From Streptomyces phaeochromogenes (GTDB lineage: Bacteria; Actinomycetota; Actinomycetes; Streptomycetales; Streptomycetaceae): a DNA stretch of 64,000 nt. The notes beneath the pieces were generated by a model. It was not told where the DNA came from, ran no database searches, and saw only the letters and a list, made by a program, of their open reading frames with translations. A program made the translations under genes and the position numbers. The number at the start of each line of letters is the position of its first letter. Positions within the stretch are counted from its first letter, which is position 1. This document shows positions 8,602 to 17,623 of the stretch, piece by piece. Location of the stretch: the NCBI RefSeq assembly GCF_001418655.1, contig NZ_LIQZ01000405.1:1-64000 (forward strand), read 5' to 3'.

Positions 8602-10569
8602 TCATCCGCCGATTCGCCGCGTCACGTTCAGCAGGTACTCCTTGCGGTTGAGCGGGTTGTGATCGGTACGCGGCCGGTCCCGGACCGTGCCTCGCGCGAG
8701 CGGCGCGTAGTGGTCGAACGCGGCCTCCAGCTCGCCCTCTCCGCTGGTCAGACCCGGTAGCTGTTGCTCAAGCCCGTGCACCTGGGCCGCCGGGATCGCA
8801 CCCTCCAGCACACATGACGTGCCCCGCGTCTCCGTCGTCCTGGGCACCGCCCGCAGCCCGGCGAGGACCGGGAGCAGGGCGCCCAGCGAGTCCACCGGGG
8901 CCTCCAGGCGGAATCGGTGCATCGGCTCGTACACCTGACTGCCGGCCTCTCGCAGCGCGTCCATCAGGACGAGCGGGGTGAGGCCGCGGAAGTCCGCTCC
9001 CGTGCTCGACATGCTCTTGTCGAAGCCCTGGTGGGCGTGGCTCTGCCGGGGCGAGTACCCGGAGTGCGTCATGGTGACCGTGCAGTCGGGGACCCGCCAG
9101 CCGTGGATTCCCTGGTCCAGGGTCTCCCTCACGGTGTCCTCGACCGCCTTGAAGAAGGCGTACGGCATGGCTCCGAGCTCGACCTCCAGCCGGAACTCCA
9201 CGCCGGAGCCGACCGGCGCCGGATCGACGCGCAGTCCGACCGTGGCGAGGAACGGGTTGGGTTCCTTGCCGTTGAACTCGACCGCCGCGCCACTGCCCAC
9301 GGGCCGCTCGACACAGATCGTCGTCGTCTCGCGGAAGCCGACGTCCAGGCCGAACTCGTCGGCCAGGGTCGCCTGGACGACCTCCTTCTGCACCTCGCCG
9401 TAGAGGGACACCGAGATCTCCCGCCGCGTCCCGTCCAGCCGCAGGTTGATCAGCGGGTCCTGCTCGGCGAGCTGGGTGAGTGCGGTGTGCAGGGCGCCCT
9501 TGTCGGCCGGACGGTTCGACACGACGACGGTTTCGAGGGTCGGCGGAGCGAAGAAGTGCTCGTACGACGGGCGCGGCACGCCGATGCTGTCGCCGATCCT
9601 GATGCCGTCGAGGCCCCACAGCTTGCCGATCCGGCCGGCGGCCAGCAGGCCGTCCCGGGTGTCCGAGCCGCGTTCGAAGACACGGACCGCGGTGACCTTG
9701 CCTTCCTTGCCGCCTCCGAAGGTCACCCGGTCGCGGGTGCGGAGGGCCCCGGAGAACATCCGCGCGTACGCGACCCGCTCCCCCGCCCGGCCCCGCTCGA
9801 CCTTGAACACCGTGCCGGAGACCTGTCCTTCGGTGTCGCTGTCGCCGGCGGGGAGCAGGTCCCTGATGCCGGTGATCAGCTCGTCCACGCCCGCGCCCGT
9901 CATGGCGGAGCCGAAGAACACCGGGTGCACGAGGGCCCGCCCGGTCTGGTCCGCGAGTGCCGCGCGGAACAGGGCGTCCGGCACCCCGCCCTCGACGTAC
10001 GCGGTGAGCAGCCGGTCGTCGTGGTCGGCAAGCACATCGAGCGCGTCCGGGGCGAGACCCGGGGCGAAACGCGCCTGGGGCGTGCCCTGTCCGACCGTCC
10101 GGCCCATCGGGACCACGGCCGGGGTGAGACGCTCGGTGACGGCCCTGAGTACGGCCTCGTCCCGTGCGCCCCGGCGGTCGATCTTGTTGACGAAGACGAG
10201 CGTGGGAACGCGCAGCCGTCGCAGTGTCCGCATCAGGACACGCGTCTGCGCCTGGACGCCCTCCACGGCCGAGATCACTAGCACCGCGCCGTCGAGCACG
10301 CTCAGCACCCGCTCCACCTCGGCGATGAAGTCCGGGTGGCCGGGTGTGTCGATCAGATTGACCGTCACGTCGTCGATCTCGAACGAGACGACGGCCGACT
10401 TGATGGTGATACCGCGCTGTCGTTCCAGCGCGAGCGAGTCGGTCTGGGTGCTGCCGTCGTCGACGCTGCCGATCTCGTCGATGATCCCGACGGTGTGCAG
10501 CAGCCGCTCGGTCAGGCTTGTCTTACCCGCGTCTACGTGCGCCAGAATTCCAAGGTTCAGCGTGTGCAC
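8602..10569 (-). CDS. Tet(M)/Otr(A)-type ribosomal protection GTPase
   Basis: A 655-residue EF-G-like translational GTPase of the tetracycline ribosomal protection family, which dislodges drug from the 30S subunit. The G motifs are AHVDAGKT (10-17), RGIT (52-55), DTPGH (74-78) and NKID (128-131). Length matches Tet(M)/Otr(A). The C-terminal block with STGADFRGLTPLVLMDAL matches the region of Tet(M) that ends in the decoding-site loop. The start is GTG with AGGA eleven bases upstream; the closer ATG is out of frame. No tetracycline biosynthesis genes are nearby, so this is a stand-alone gene, either intrinsic resistance or a related factor of unknown specificity. Confidence 0.88.
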   Translation of the reverse strand: MHTLNLGILAHVDAGKTSLTERLLHTVGIIDEIGSVDDGSTQTDSLALERQRGITIKSAVVSFEIDDVTVNLIDTPGHPDFIAEVERVLSVLDGAVLVISAVEGVQAQTRVLMRTLRRLRVPTLVFVNKIDRRGARDEAVLRAVTERLTPAVVPMGRTVGQGTPQARFAPGLAPDALDVLADHDDRLLTAYVEGGVPDALFRAALADQTGRALVHPVFFGSAMTGAGVDELITGIRDLLPAGDSDTEGQVSGTVFKVERGRAGERVAYARMFSGALRTRDRVTFGGGKEGKVTAVRVFERGSDTRDGLLAAGRIGKLWGLDGIRIGDSIGVPRPSYEHFFAPPTLETVVVSNRPADKGALHTALTQLAEQDPLINLRLDGTRREISVSLYGEVQKEVVQATLADEFGLDVGFRETTTICVERPVGSGAAVEFNGKEPNPFLATVGLRVDPAPVGSGVEFRLEVELGAMPYAFFKAVEDTVRETLDQGIHGWRVPDCTVTMTHSGYSPRQSHAHQGFDKSMSSTGADFRGLTPLVLMDALREAGSQVYEPMHRFRLEAPVDSLGALLPVLAGLRAVPRTTETRGTSCVLEGAIPAAQVHGLEQQLPGLTSGEGELEAAFDHYAPLARGTVRDRPRTDHNPLNRKEYLLNVTRRIGG

Positions 10570-11068
10570 CGCTTGTCATGTCCTTTGAAGTGAGAGGGAT
10601 TCCTTCCTGGGTGGACATGAACGGTGCGCGCATTGCTGCTCCTTGATTCCGGTCGACTGTGCCTCGCGGCTGATCCCTTTCAGTCCATCAGTCCCTGGCA
10701 TCCGCGAGCAACGGAATATCCGGGAGGACCTGGAGCGGGGCGGTACCCAAGCCGACTCGGCGAGCTTCCGCAGGGCTTTCTCGACCGGTGGGGGGGCAGC
10801 GCCGTATGGCGCGTGGCGCGGTGGTCGTCGTGGTGTCGGGCGGCTGGGAGCGTGGCGGACCCGGGCTGCTCGCGGCCCGGGTGCGACGCTTGCACCGGCC
10901 TGCGCACCGGGTGATCCGGGCCGATCCACGCGAGGACCGTCCCGGCTACTCGCCCCCGGCCGCGGGTATGGCGGCGGCGCTGCCGAGCGTTGACCATTCG
11001 TCGAGGGCACAGAGGACACAGACTGGCCGCACCGGAACGTCCGGCGGTGGTGGTGAGAGGAGCGGGCG
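10570..11068. other. 499-bp intergenic region between divergent GTPase and xdhC genes
   Basis: Several open frames cross this stretch on both strands, but none has a good ribosome site or recognisable product and most run into xdhC antisense. It must hold the promoters of both divergent genes. The only clear site is GAGAGGAG, the xdhC ribosome site at 11055-11062. I see no RNA gene or repeat. Confidence 0.5.
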
Positions 11069-12172
11069 ATGCGTGAGATCCTCCCGGCGCTCGGCCGGTG
11101 GTATGCGGAGGGCTCCCCCTTCGGTCTCGCCACGGTCGTCGCCGTCAGCCGGAGCGCGCCACGGGATCCGGGCGCCTCCATGGCCGTCGGGCCCGGTGAC
11201 GAGGTCGTGGGCAGCGTCTCCGGCGGCTGTGTCGAGGGGGCGGTGTTCGAGCTGGCCCAGGACGTGGTGGAGTCAGGCGAGGCCCGACTGGAGACCTTCG
11301 GGTACAGCGACGAGGACGCGTTCGCCGTCGGTCTGACCTGCGGCGGGGAGATCACCCTCCTCGTACGGCCCGTCACGGCCGCGCTCGATCCGTCCTTCGG
11401 GGCGGTCGCGGAGTCGGTGGCCGCGGCCCGTCCGGTGACCGTGGCGACGGTGATCGACGGCCCGGCTCAGCTTGGCGCGACCCTCGCGGTCTGGGAGGAC
11501 GAGGTGTCGGGCACGCTCGGCACGACGGGCCTGGATGTGGCGGTGACCGCCGACGCGCGGGGCGAACTGGCCCTGGGCGCCACCGGGCAGCGGCACTACG
11601 GCCCGCGCGGCGAGCGACGCGAGGACGCGGTGACGGTCTTCCTGCACTCCTTCGCTCCCCCGCCGCGCATGCTGGTCTTCGGGGCGATCGACTACGCGGC
11701 TGCCGTGGCCCGGATCGGCTCCTTCCTCGGCTACCGCGTCACCGTGTGCGACGCCCGGCCCGTCTTCGCCACCCCGAAACGCTTCCCGGCGGGCGTGGAG
11801 GTCGTCGTCGAGTGGCCGCACCGCTATCTGCACGCCACCCCGACCGACGAACGCACGGTGATCTGCGTCCTCACCCACGACCCCAAGTTCGACGTGCCGC
11901 TCCTGGAGGAGGCGCTGCGCCGGCCGGCCGCGTACATCGGGGCCATGGGCAGCCGGCGTACGCACGACGACCGGATGAAGCGGCTGCGGGACGGCGGGCT
12001 CGGCGAGGCCGAACTGGCGCGGCTGCGCTCGCCGGTCGGCCTCGACCTCGGAGCGCGTACGCCGGAGGAGGTGGCCGTGTCCGTCGCCGCCGAGATCGTC
12101 GCGCTGCGCTGGGGCGGCAGTGGCGCCCCGCTGATGGCGACGGCCGGGGAGATCCACCCGCGGGAGCGATGA
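11069..12172 (+). CDS. XdhC/CoxI-family molybdenum-enzyme maturation protein
   Basis: A 367-residue XdhC/CoxI protein. This family binds molybdenum cofactor and helps insert the sulfurated form into xanthine dehydrogenase-type hydroxylases. The N-terminal domain carries the conserved SGGCVEG (51-57) with its cysteine. The C-terminal half is a Rossmann-like XdhC_C domain beginning near LVFGAIDYA, followed by IGAMGSRRTHDDR. The second glycine of the usual GxGxxA nucleotide motif is replaced by Ile-Asp here. The start has AGGAG six bases upstream. No hydroxylase genes are adjacent, so the client must be encoded elsewhere. Confidence 0.88.
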   Translation: MREILPALGRWYAEGSPFGLATVVAVSRSAPRDPGASMAVGPGDEVVGSVSGGCVEGAVFELAQDVVESGEARLETFGYSDEDAFAVGLTCGGEITLLVRPVTAALDPSFGAVAESVAAARPVTVATVIDGPAQLGATLAVWEDEVSGTLGTTGLDVAVTADARGELALGATGQRHYGPRGERREDAVTVFLHSFAPPPRMLVFGAIDYAAAVARIGSFLGYRVTVCDARPVFATPKRFPAGVEVVVEWPHRYLHATPTDERTVICVLTHDPKFDVPLLEEALRRPAAYIGAMGSRRTHDDRMKRLRDGGLGEAELARLRSPVGLDLGARTPEEVAVSVAAEIVALRWGGSGAPLMATAGEIHPRER

Positions 12173-12237
12173 CGAGCCGCGGCCTTCGCGGCGGCCCTCC
12201 TGGACGACGGCCGTCCTGCGCCTGAGACGTCGGCGTG

Positions 12238-13176
12238 TCAGGTCTCCTCGCGGTGGTCGGCGATGATCGCTTCGAGGTGCCGCAGGGCGGTGGTCACTCG
12301 GGCCGGGTCCTCCTGGAAGAAGGGGTCGTCGGGTACGGGCAGTGATCCGGCGAGCGCCCAGCCGCGTCCGCGTGCCCAGGTGGCGTCGTCGTCGCCGAGC
12401 GCCTCGCGGAAGGTGCCGCGTGCCGCGTCGGGCAGAAACTTCCACGCGGGCAGCACGTCGACAGCCGGGTCGCCGACGCCCAGCGTGCCGAAGTCGATGA
12501 CCGCGCTGAGGTGGCCGTCGACGGACAGCAGGTTGCCGGTCGCGAGGTCGCCGTGGAACCAGACCGGCGGTCCGTCCCAGGCCGGTGCCGTAAGTGCCGC
12601 GTCCCACACGGCCGTTACGGCGTCCGTGTCGACCATGCCCTTCAGCTTGGCGATCTTCGGCCGGACCAGGGTGTCGGCGGCCAGCGAGTCGCGTTCGTCG
12701 CCCATGGGTACCCCGCGGAACGCGTTGCTCCACTGCGGTCCTGGACCGTCGGTGGCGTCGATCGTCCGCAACGCCCGGATGAACTCGGCCAGTTGTCCGG
12801 CCGCCGTCACCGGATCGGCGAGCCCCTCGGTGGTCGCCGTCTCGCCCTCCAGCCACCGGTAGACCGACCAGGGGAAGGGATAGCCCTCCCCCGGCGCTCC
12901 CGCCGCGAGCGGTTCGGACACCGTCAGCGGCAGCTGCGGGGCGAGCAGCGGCAGCCAGCGGTGCTCCCGCTCGACCTGTCCGACCCAGCGCGGGTAGCGG
13001 GGCAGCCGTACGGACAGGACGTTGCCGAGCCGGAACGTCGCGTTGTCCATCCCGGACCTGGGCACCGGCGAGATCGGGAGTTCGGCCCACTGGGGGAACT
13101 GGACGGCGAGCAGACGGCGGACCAGATCGGCGTCGATGGTCACGTCGTCGTGGGCATGCGGGTCACCGGATGACAA
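12238..13176 (-). CDS. Aminoglycoside phosphotransferase-family kinase
   Basis: A 312-residue APH/choline-kinase-fold protein. The catalytic loop is WFHGDLATGN (206-215), with the catalytic Asp at 210 and the metal-binding Asn at 215. The second metal site is the Asp in VIDFGTLGVGDP (226 onward). The N-terminal lobe includes SVRLPR, where the usual ATP-binding lysine appears replaced by arginine. The start is TTG, chosen because AGGAG lies seven bases upstream. The substrate cannot be assigned: the family includes antibiotic, homoserine and sugar kinases, and there is no resistance context. Confidence 0.85.
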   Translation of the reverse strand: MSSGDPHAHDDVTIDADLVRRLLAVQFPQWAELPISPVPRSGMDNATFRLGNVLSVRLPRYPRWVGQVEREHRWLPLLAPQLPLTVSEPLAAGAPGEGYPFPWSVYRWLEGETATTEGLADPVTAAGQLAEFIRALRTIDATDGPGPQWSNAFRGVPMGDERDSLAADTLVRPKIAKLKGMVDTDAVTAVWDAALTAPAWDGPPVWFHGDLATGNLLSVDGHLSAVIDFGTLGVGDPAVDVLPAWKFLPDAARGTFREALGDDDATWARGRGWALAGSLPVPDDPFFQEDPARVTTALRHLEAIIADHREET

Positions 13177-13263
13177 GGGTCAACTCCTGGATGCGGACCG
13201 GGAAGCGGCCGACCCATCCCATCCTCCGGAACATGCACCGTCCACTGATTTTCTGCCCGCCCG

Positions 13264-13779
13264 TCAACCGTCCGCTGATTCTCGGGGCGGCAGCCGGTGG
13301 AGTCGTACCTCGGTGAGCTCGCCGTCCTTCACCACCGCCGTCATGTACGTGCAGTGCGGCTGGCTTCGGCGGTCGGTGGGCGAGCCCGGGTTGAGGAGGC
13401 GCAGGCCGGTCGGGGCCGTGGTGTCCCAGGGGATGTGGCTGTGGCCGAAGACCAGGACGTCGAGGTCCGGGAAGCGGGTGGCGCAGCGCGTCTCGCGGCC
13501 TTGGGCGGCGCCGGTCTCGTGGACGACCCCGACGCACAGGCCGTCCAGGTCGGCCCGGGCGATCTCGGGGAGGCGGGCCCTCAGCTCGGGGCCGTCGTTG
13601 TTGCCGTACACGCCGATGAACCGGTTCGAGCGGCTCTCCAGGAGGTCGAGGGTGGCGGTGTCCACCCAGTCGCCGGCGTGGATCACGACGTCGGCGCGCG
13701 GGAGTTCGGCGAGGAGCGGCGCGGGGAGCCGCTTGGCGCGCTTGGGGAGGTGGGTGTCGGACATCAGGAGGAGGCGCAC
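13264..13779 (-). CDS. YfcE/MJ0936-type metallophosphoesterase
   Basis: A 171-residue calcineurin-like phosphodiesterase of the compact YfcE/MJ0936 family. All metal ligands are visible: D8 and H10 (SDTH), D37 (GDW), the GNND motif (59-62), H87, and GHSH (112-115). The closing NPGSPTDRR is typical. The GTG start lies only four bases after the stop of the upstream phosphatase gene, so the two are probably co-transcribed. The natural substrate is unknown; relatives cleave bis-p-nitrophenyl phosphate and cyclic nucleotides. Confidence 0.88.
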   Translation of the reverse strand: MRLLLMSDTHLPKRAKRLPAPLLAELPRADVVIHAGDWVDTATLDLLESRSNRFIGVYGNNDGPELRARLPEIARADLDGLCVGVVHETGAAQGRETRCATRFPDLDVLVFGHSHIPWDTTAPTGLRLLNPGSPTDRRSQPHCTYMTAVVKDGELTEVRLHRLPPRESADG

Positions 13780-13783
13780 GTGA

Positions 13784-16279
13784 TCAGCCTAGGACGGGCG
13801 GTTCCGTGAGGGGTGGTCCGGTCGCGGGCGGTTCCGTCACTGCGATCTCGGCCCACACCTGCTTGCCGCCGCTGACCGGGACCGTTCCCCAGATCGCGGA
13901 GAGTGCCTCGACGAGGAGGATGCCACGGCCGCCGGTGGCCTCCCAGCCGATGCTGGTGGGCTTGATGGGCGTACGCGGTGAGGCGTCGGCGACGGCGATG
14001 CGCAGACGGTCGTTGATGAGGGTGAGGTCGAAACGGACCTGGCCGTCGGTGTGCACGAGGGCGTTGGTGACCAGTTCGGAGACGATCAGGAGGATGGCGT
14101 CGTGCTCCTCCGTCACGCCCCAGGCGCGCAGGGTGCGCCGGGTGAAGCGGCGGGCGTGGCGGACGGCCTCGGGTACGCGCCACACGGTCCAGCTCTCGCG
14201 CAGCGGCCTCAGGTCGAGTCCGTCGTAGCGCATGAGGAGCAGGGCCACGTCGTCGCTGCGGTTGGCGCCCGCGAGCAGGGCGTCGGCGACGAGTCCGAGG
14301 TGGGCGGGGTCGGCGGCGGACAGCTCGTCGGCCAGCCGGTTCAGGCCGTCCTCCATGTCGAGCTCGGAGGACTCGACGAGGCCGTCGGTGGTGAGGGCCA
14401 CGATGGTGCCGGGCCGCAGCGGCAGCGGGCTCATCGGGAAGTCGGCCTGGGTGATGACGCCGAGCGGTGGTCCGCCCTCGGTGACGACGATCTCGGTGGT
14501 GCCGTCCGGGTGGCGCAGGACGGGCGGCAGATGCCCGGCACGTACGCACCAGGCCGTGCCCTCCGCCATGTCGACGTCGACGTAGCAGCAGGTGGCGAAG
14601 AGGTCGGTCTCCATGTCCATGAGCAGCCGGTTGGCGTGCGAGACGACCACGTCCGGCGGGTGGCCCTCGACGGCGTACGCGCGTAGCGCGGTGCGCATCT
14701 GGCCCATGAGGGTGGCGGCCTGGGCGTTGTGCCCCTGGACGTCGCCGATGACGAGGGCGACGTGGCTGTCGGGCAGCGGGATCACGTCGTACCAGTCGCC
14801 GCCGACCTCCAGGCCCGCCGTGGTGGGCAGATAGCGGGCGACGGCCTCCGCGCCCGGCAGGGGAGGCAGTCTGCGCGGGAGGAGGGTGCGCTGGAGCATG
14901 CCGACGAGTTCGTGTTCGGCGTCGAAGGCGTGGGCGCGCATCAGGGCCTGGCCCGCGAGGCCTGCGGAGGCGGTGAGCAGGGCACGCTCGTCGGGGCCGA
15001 AGTCGTGCGGGGTGTCCCAGCCGATGAGGCAGGCGCCGGCCATCGCGCCGCTGCCGGCCGGCAGCGGCAGGATGGCGAGGCCGCCGGGGCCGACCTCGGC
15101 GAGGGTGGCCTCCAGTGGGGTTCCGGCGGGCCAGATGGCCGCGCGTCCGTCGCGCAGGGCGGCAGCCAGGGTCGGCATGGTGCGTACGGGTGCGTCGGGC
15201 CACTCCGAGCGCCACTCCGAGCGCCAGACCTCGGGCCAGGCCTCCGGTTCGGGCGGGTCCAGGACGGTGACGACGAGGCGGTCGCCCTCCAGTTCGGCCA
15301 GGGCGATCCGGTCGGCCTTCAGGGGCCGGCGCAGGGCGGTGACAACGGCCTGGCTGACGTCGTGGACGGTGCCCGCGGTGGCGAGGGCCGCGGCGAGGCG
15401 CTGGACACGGGCGACCTCGTTGCCGCCGGAGCGCAGCTTGGAGGCGTCGGCGACGGTCCCCACCAGCCGGGACGGGCGCCCGTCGGCGGCCGGCAGCAGG
15501 CGCGCGCGCAGCCTGAGCCACCGCTGGTCGCCCGAGGGCTGGAGGATGCGGAACTCCAGCTCGCGCTCGCCGATCGACGTGTGGTCGGACTCCACCACGG
15601 ACATCAGCGAGGGCAGGTCCTCCGGCACGGTCATGCCCAGCAGGGTCTCGACCTTGCCGTCGAACTCGTCGGGGGCGAGCCCGAACAGCTCCAGCATCTC
15701 GTCGTCGACCTCGACGCGCCCGGTGTCCATGGCCAGGCTGAACGAGCTGCTGGGCAGGTCCTCGGAGTCCGCGGACCGGGTGGAGGGCGGGAAGGAGACG
15801 GCCTCGGCGAGCAGTTCGAGGCAGCTGCGGTCCTCGGTGTCGAAGCCGCCCGGGTTCTCGTTCACGGCGACCAGACAGCCGCCGCCGCGCCCGTCCGGGG
15901 GCAGCGGCAGGGCGGCCAGCCAGAAGTCCCCCGCGGGCATCGGGCGGGCACCGGGGCGCACGGCGAGTTCCTCGGGGCTGAGCCACAGGGGCCGGCCGAT
16001 CCGGTAGGCGTCCGCCGCGGGCGAGCCGCCGGAGAGGGGGTAGCTGTCGCGCAGCCCGTACAGGGACCGGGGTACGCCCGCCGCCTCGATCAGACACAGT
16101 TGGTCACCGCTGTCGCCCGGCGCGTAGACGGTGGCGAGTGTCGCGCCACCGAACACGAGTACCTGCTCGAGCACGCTCCGTAGTCGTTCGGGGGCCCCGA
16201 GGTCCGCGTGAAGCGTCTTGAGGGCAAGTTCGGTACGCAGCGTTCTCGTTCTGCGTTCCGCAGCGCCCTCACTGACCAC
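13784..16279 (-). CDS. PAS/GAF-SpoIIE phosphatase with anti-sigma-type ATPase domain
   Basis: An 831-residue cytoplasmic regulator. In order: an N-terminal GAF-like region (about 20-160), a PAS-like region (175-280), a second GAF (300-460), a PP2C/SpoIIE phosphatase (about 480-680, with GGDWYDV and VIGDVQGHN metal sites), and a HATPase_c domain (about 700-815, N-box SELVTNALVH). This layout combines an anti-anti-sigma phosphatase with an RsbW-like kinase in one chain, so it could both phosphorylate and dephosphorylate STAS proteins. The STAS gene at 46808 is a possible but unproven partner. The start is GTG. No transmembrane segment is seen. Confidence 0.9.
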   Translation of the reverse strand: MVSEGAAERRTRTLRTELALKTLHADLGAPERLRSVLEQVLVFGGATLATVYAPGDSGDQLCLIEAAGVPRSLYGLRDSYPLSGGSPAADAYRIGRPLWLSPEELAVRPGARPMPAGDFWLAALPLPPDGRGGGCLVAVNENPGGFDTEDRSCLELLAEAVSFPPSTRSADSEDLPSSSFSLAMDTGRVEVDDEMLELFGLAPDEFDGKVETLLGMTVPEDLPSLMSVVESDHTSIGERELEFRILQPSGDQRWLRLRARLLPAADGRPSRLVGTVADASKLRSGGNEVARVQRLAAALATAGTVHDVSQAVVTALRRPLKADRIALAELEGDRLVVTVLDPPEPEAWPEVWRSEWRSEWPDAPVRTMPTLAAALRDGRAAIWPAGTPLEATLAEVGPGGLAILPLPAGSGAMAGACLIGWDTPHDFGPDERALLTASAGLAGQALMRAHAFDAEHELVGMLQRTLLPRRLPPLPGAEAVARYLPTTAGLEVGGDWYDVIPLPDSHVALVIGDVQGHNAQAATLMGQMRTALRAYAVEGHPPDVVVSHANRLLMDMETDLFATCCYVDVDMAEGTAWCVRAGHLPPVLRHPDGTTEIVVTEGGPPLGVITQADFPMSPLPLRPGTIVALTTDGLVESSELDMEDGLNRLADELSAADPAHLGLVADALLAGANRSDDVALLLMRYDGLDLRPLRESWTVWRVPEAVRHARRFTRRTLRAWGVTEEHDAILLIVSELVTNALVHTDGQVRFDLTLINDRLRIAVADASPRTPIKPTSIGWEATGGRGILLVEALSAIWGTVPVSGGKQVWAEIAVTEPPATGPPLTEPPVLG

Positions 16280-16339
16280 GTCCGCAATTACAGCGCTTCC
16301 TGGACGGCGGCGCAGCCCCTGTGACCGTTCGGAGGCAGG

Positions 16340-17038
16340 TCATGGGTCGGGCGGGACCCGGAAGCGGGGCCTCCGGGCGGGGCCGCCGGTCCCTATGTCT
16401 CCGTATGTCTGGGAGCACGGCGTGTCGAATGGAACGTCCGGCATCAGTTTGCGCCAGCGGTCCCGGTCGACGGCGGGCCCCACCACATCGCAGATGTGGC
16501 GCGTCGCCCGGCCTGCGTCGAGGTCCCAGAGGCGGATCGTGTCGTTGCCGCTCGACACGAGGGTGCTTCCGCCGGGGGAGAAGGCGACCGTGATGGCGCC
16601 CAGCGTGTGGCCGGTGAGCGTGGCGGTACGCCGTTCGGAGGCGATGTCCCAGAGCTGGACCGTCCCGTCGGAGTTCGCGACGGCCAGGGAGGTGCCGCCG
16701 GCGTCCACGGCGATCCCGTAGACAGTTCCGGCCGAGATGTCGAGCGTCGCGCGCCGGGTGCGCGTACGGACGTCCCACAGGTGGACCGTCCCGTCGTTGT
16801 TGCCCATGATCAGGGTGCGGCCGTCCGGGGCATACGCGAGGTCGAACGTCATGCCGGCGTGGTTGTCGAGGACCGCCGGGGAGCGGCCCGACCGTGCGTC
16901 CCACAGGCGCAGGGTGCTGTCCTCGCCCACCGAGGCGATCGTCCGGCCGTCGGGGCTGAACTCCACACCGAACGCCGCGCCCTCGTGACCCTTCATCGTC
17001 ATCCGGGTCCGGAACCTGTCGGTGCCCCACACCGTCAC
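16340..17038 (-). CDS. Orphan WD40-repeat protein, likely remnant of an nSTAND effector
   Basis: A 232-residue protein made almost entirely of five WD40 repeats (for example TLRLWDARSG, TVHLWDVRTR, TVQLWDIASE, TIRLWDLDAG). The tail DRWRKLMPDVPFDTPC resembles the end of large actinobacterial WD40 proteins that carry trypsin/caspase and nSTAND ATPase domains. Those upstream domains are absent here. The GTG start has GGAGGGG four to five bases upstream, so translation is plausible. Directly upstream is a broken EACC1-like gene, the usual partner of such effectors. I infer an internal deletion of a much longer gene. Confidence 0.7.
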   Translation of the reverse strand: MTVWGTDRFRTRMTMKGHEGAAFGVEFSPDGRTIASVGEDSTLRLWDARSGRSPAVLDNHAGMTFDLAYAPDGRTLIMGNNDGTVHLWDVRTRTRRATLDISAGTVYGIAVDAGGTSLAVANSDGTVQLWDIASERRTATLTGHTLGAITVAFSPGGSTLVSSGNDTIRLWDLDAGRATRHICDVVGPAVDRDRWRKLMPDVPFDTPCSQTYGDIGTGGPARRPRFRVPPDP

Positions 17039-17356
17039 GTTGCCCCTCCGCGTCCGCCGCCCGGACCCGGCTGGTGGACACCTCGACGGTGATGCCGGTC
17101 GACGTGGTGACCGAGCACGTCATGTCGACAGCGCGCTGGCGTATCCAGCCGACGAGAGCGGCGACGAAGGCGCCTATGCCTCCTTGGGCGACGGCTATCA
17201 GGACTTCTGGTCCACCGGGCCCAACGTCCCTTCCTCCGGCGGCGGTTCGACCGTTCGCACCCTGCCGCGCAGCTCCCGTTCCGCGGTGAGCCACAGGGCC
17301 AGCGAACGCAGTTGGCCGGACTGGTTGGCGCCGTCGAGACGCACGCTCACATCCAT
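17039..17356 (-). pseudogene. EACC1-like (effector-associated constant component 1) gene with -1 frameshift
   Basis: From ATG 17356 the frame reads MDVSVRLDGANQSGQLRSLA, then ends at a TGA at 17200. The -1 frame from about 17220 continues with GPGGPEVLIAVAQGGIGAF, WIRQRAVDMTCSV and ITVEVSTSRVRAADAEG, which together match the usual ~120-residue EACC1 layout. Adding one G to TTGGGCCCGG would restore a single frame. The site itself reads G GGC CCG in the zero frame, the X XXY YYZ pattern of slip sites. EACC1 genes normally precede effector/nSTAND genes in actinobacterial conflict loci. The restored frame has no stop before the WD40 start. Confidence 0.6.
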
Positions 17357-17623
17357 GGGGTCCCCCTTCGCACCGTGACCGGCGCACCGCCATTGGCAGA
17401 GATCTGTGATGGTGCCAGCGGTCCGCGCCATATGCACCGGTCAAGCTCCAATTGAATATCCATGAGGCAAATGCGGCGATCTGCGGCACTGCTCCGACCG
17501 CGACCGCCCGAAAGAGACCGAACACGACTCGACCCGTGCATTCCTCACGGTCACCTCGTGACAGCCGTGACTGTCCCGGCCCTCGGCTGGGTGGAAGGCT
17601 CGGCAGCCGTCGAGGGGAATGCG

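Noticed and set aside
10570-10640. Possible leader peptide upstream of the Tet(M)-like gene, as in tet(M) attenuation
   Set aside because: A short frame from an ATG exists, but it overlaps the gene start out of frame and no attenuator hairpins are seen.
10624-10993. Small plus-strand genes between the GTPase and xdhC
   Set aside because: Three overlapping frames are open but none has a ribosome site, domain or consistent codon pattern.
17462-17623. A 54-codon longer LanKC start
   Set aside because: The extension is Arg/Pro-rich without family similarity, while ATG 17624 has a good ribosome site.
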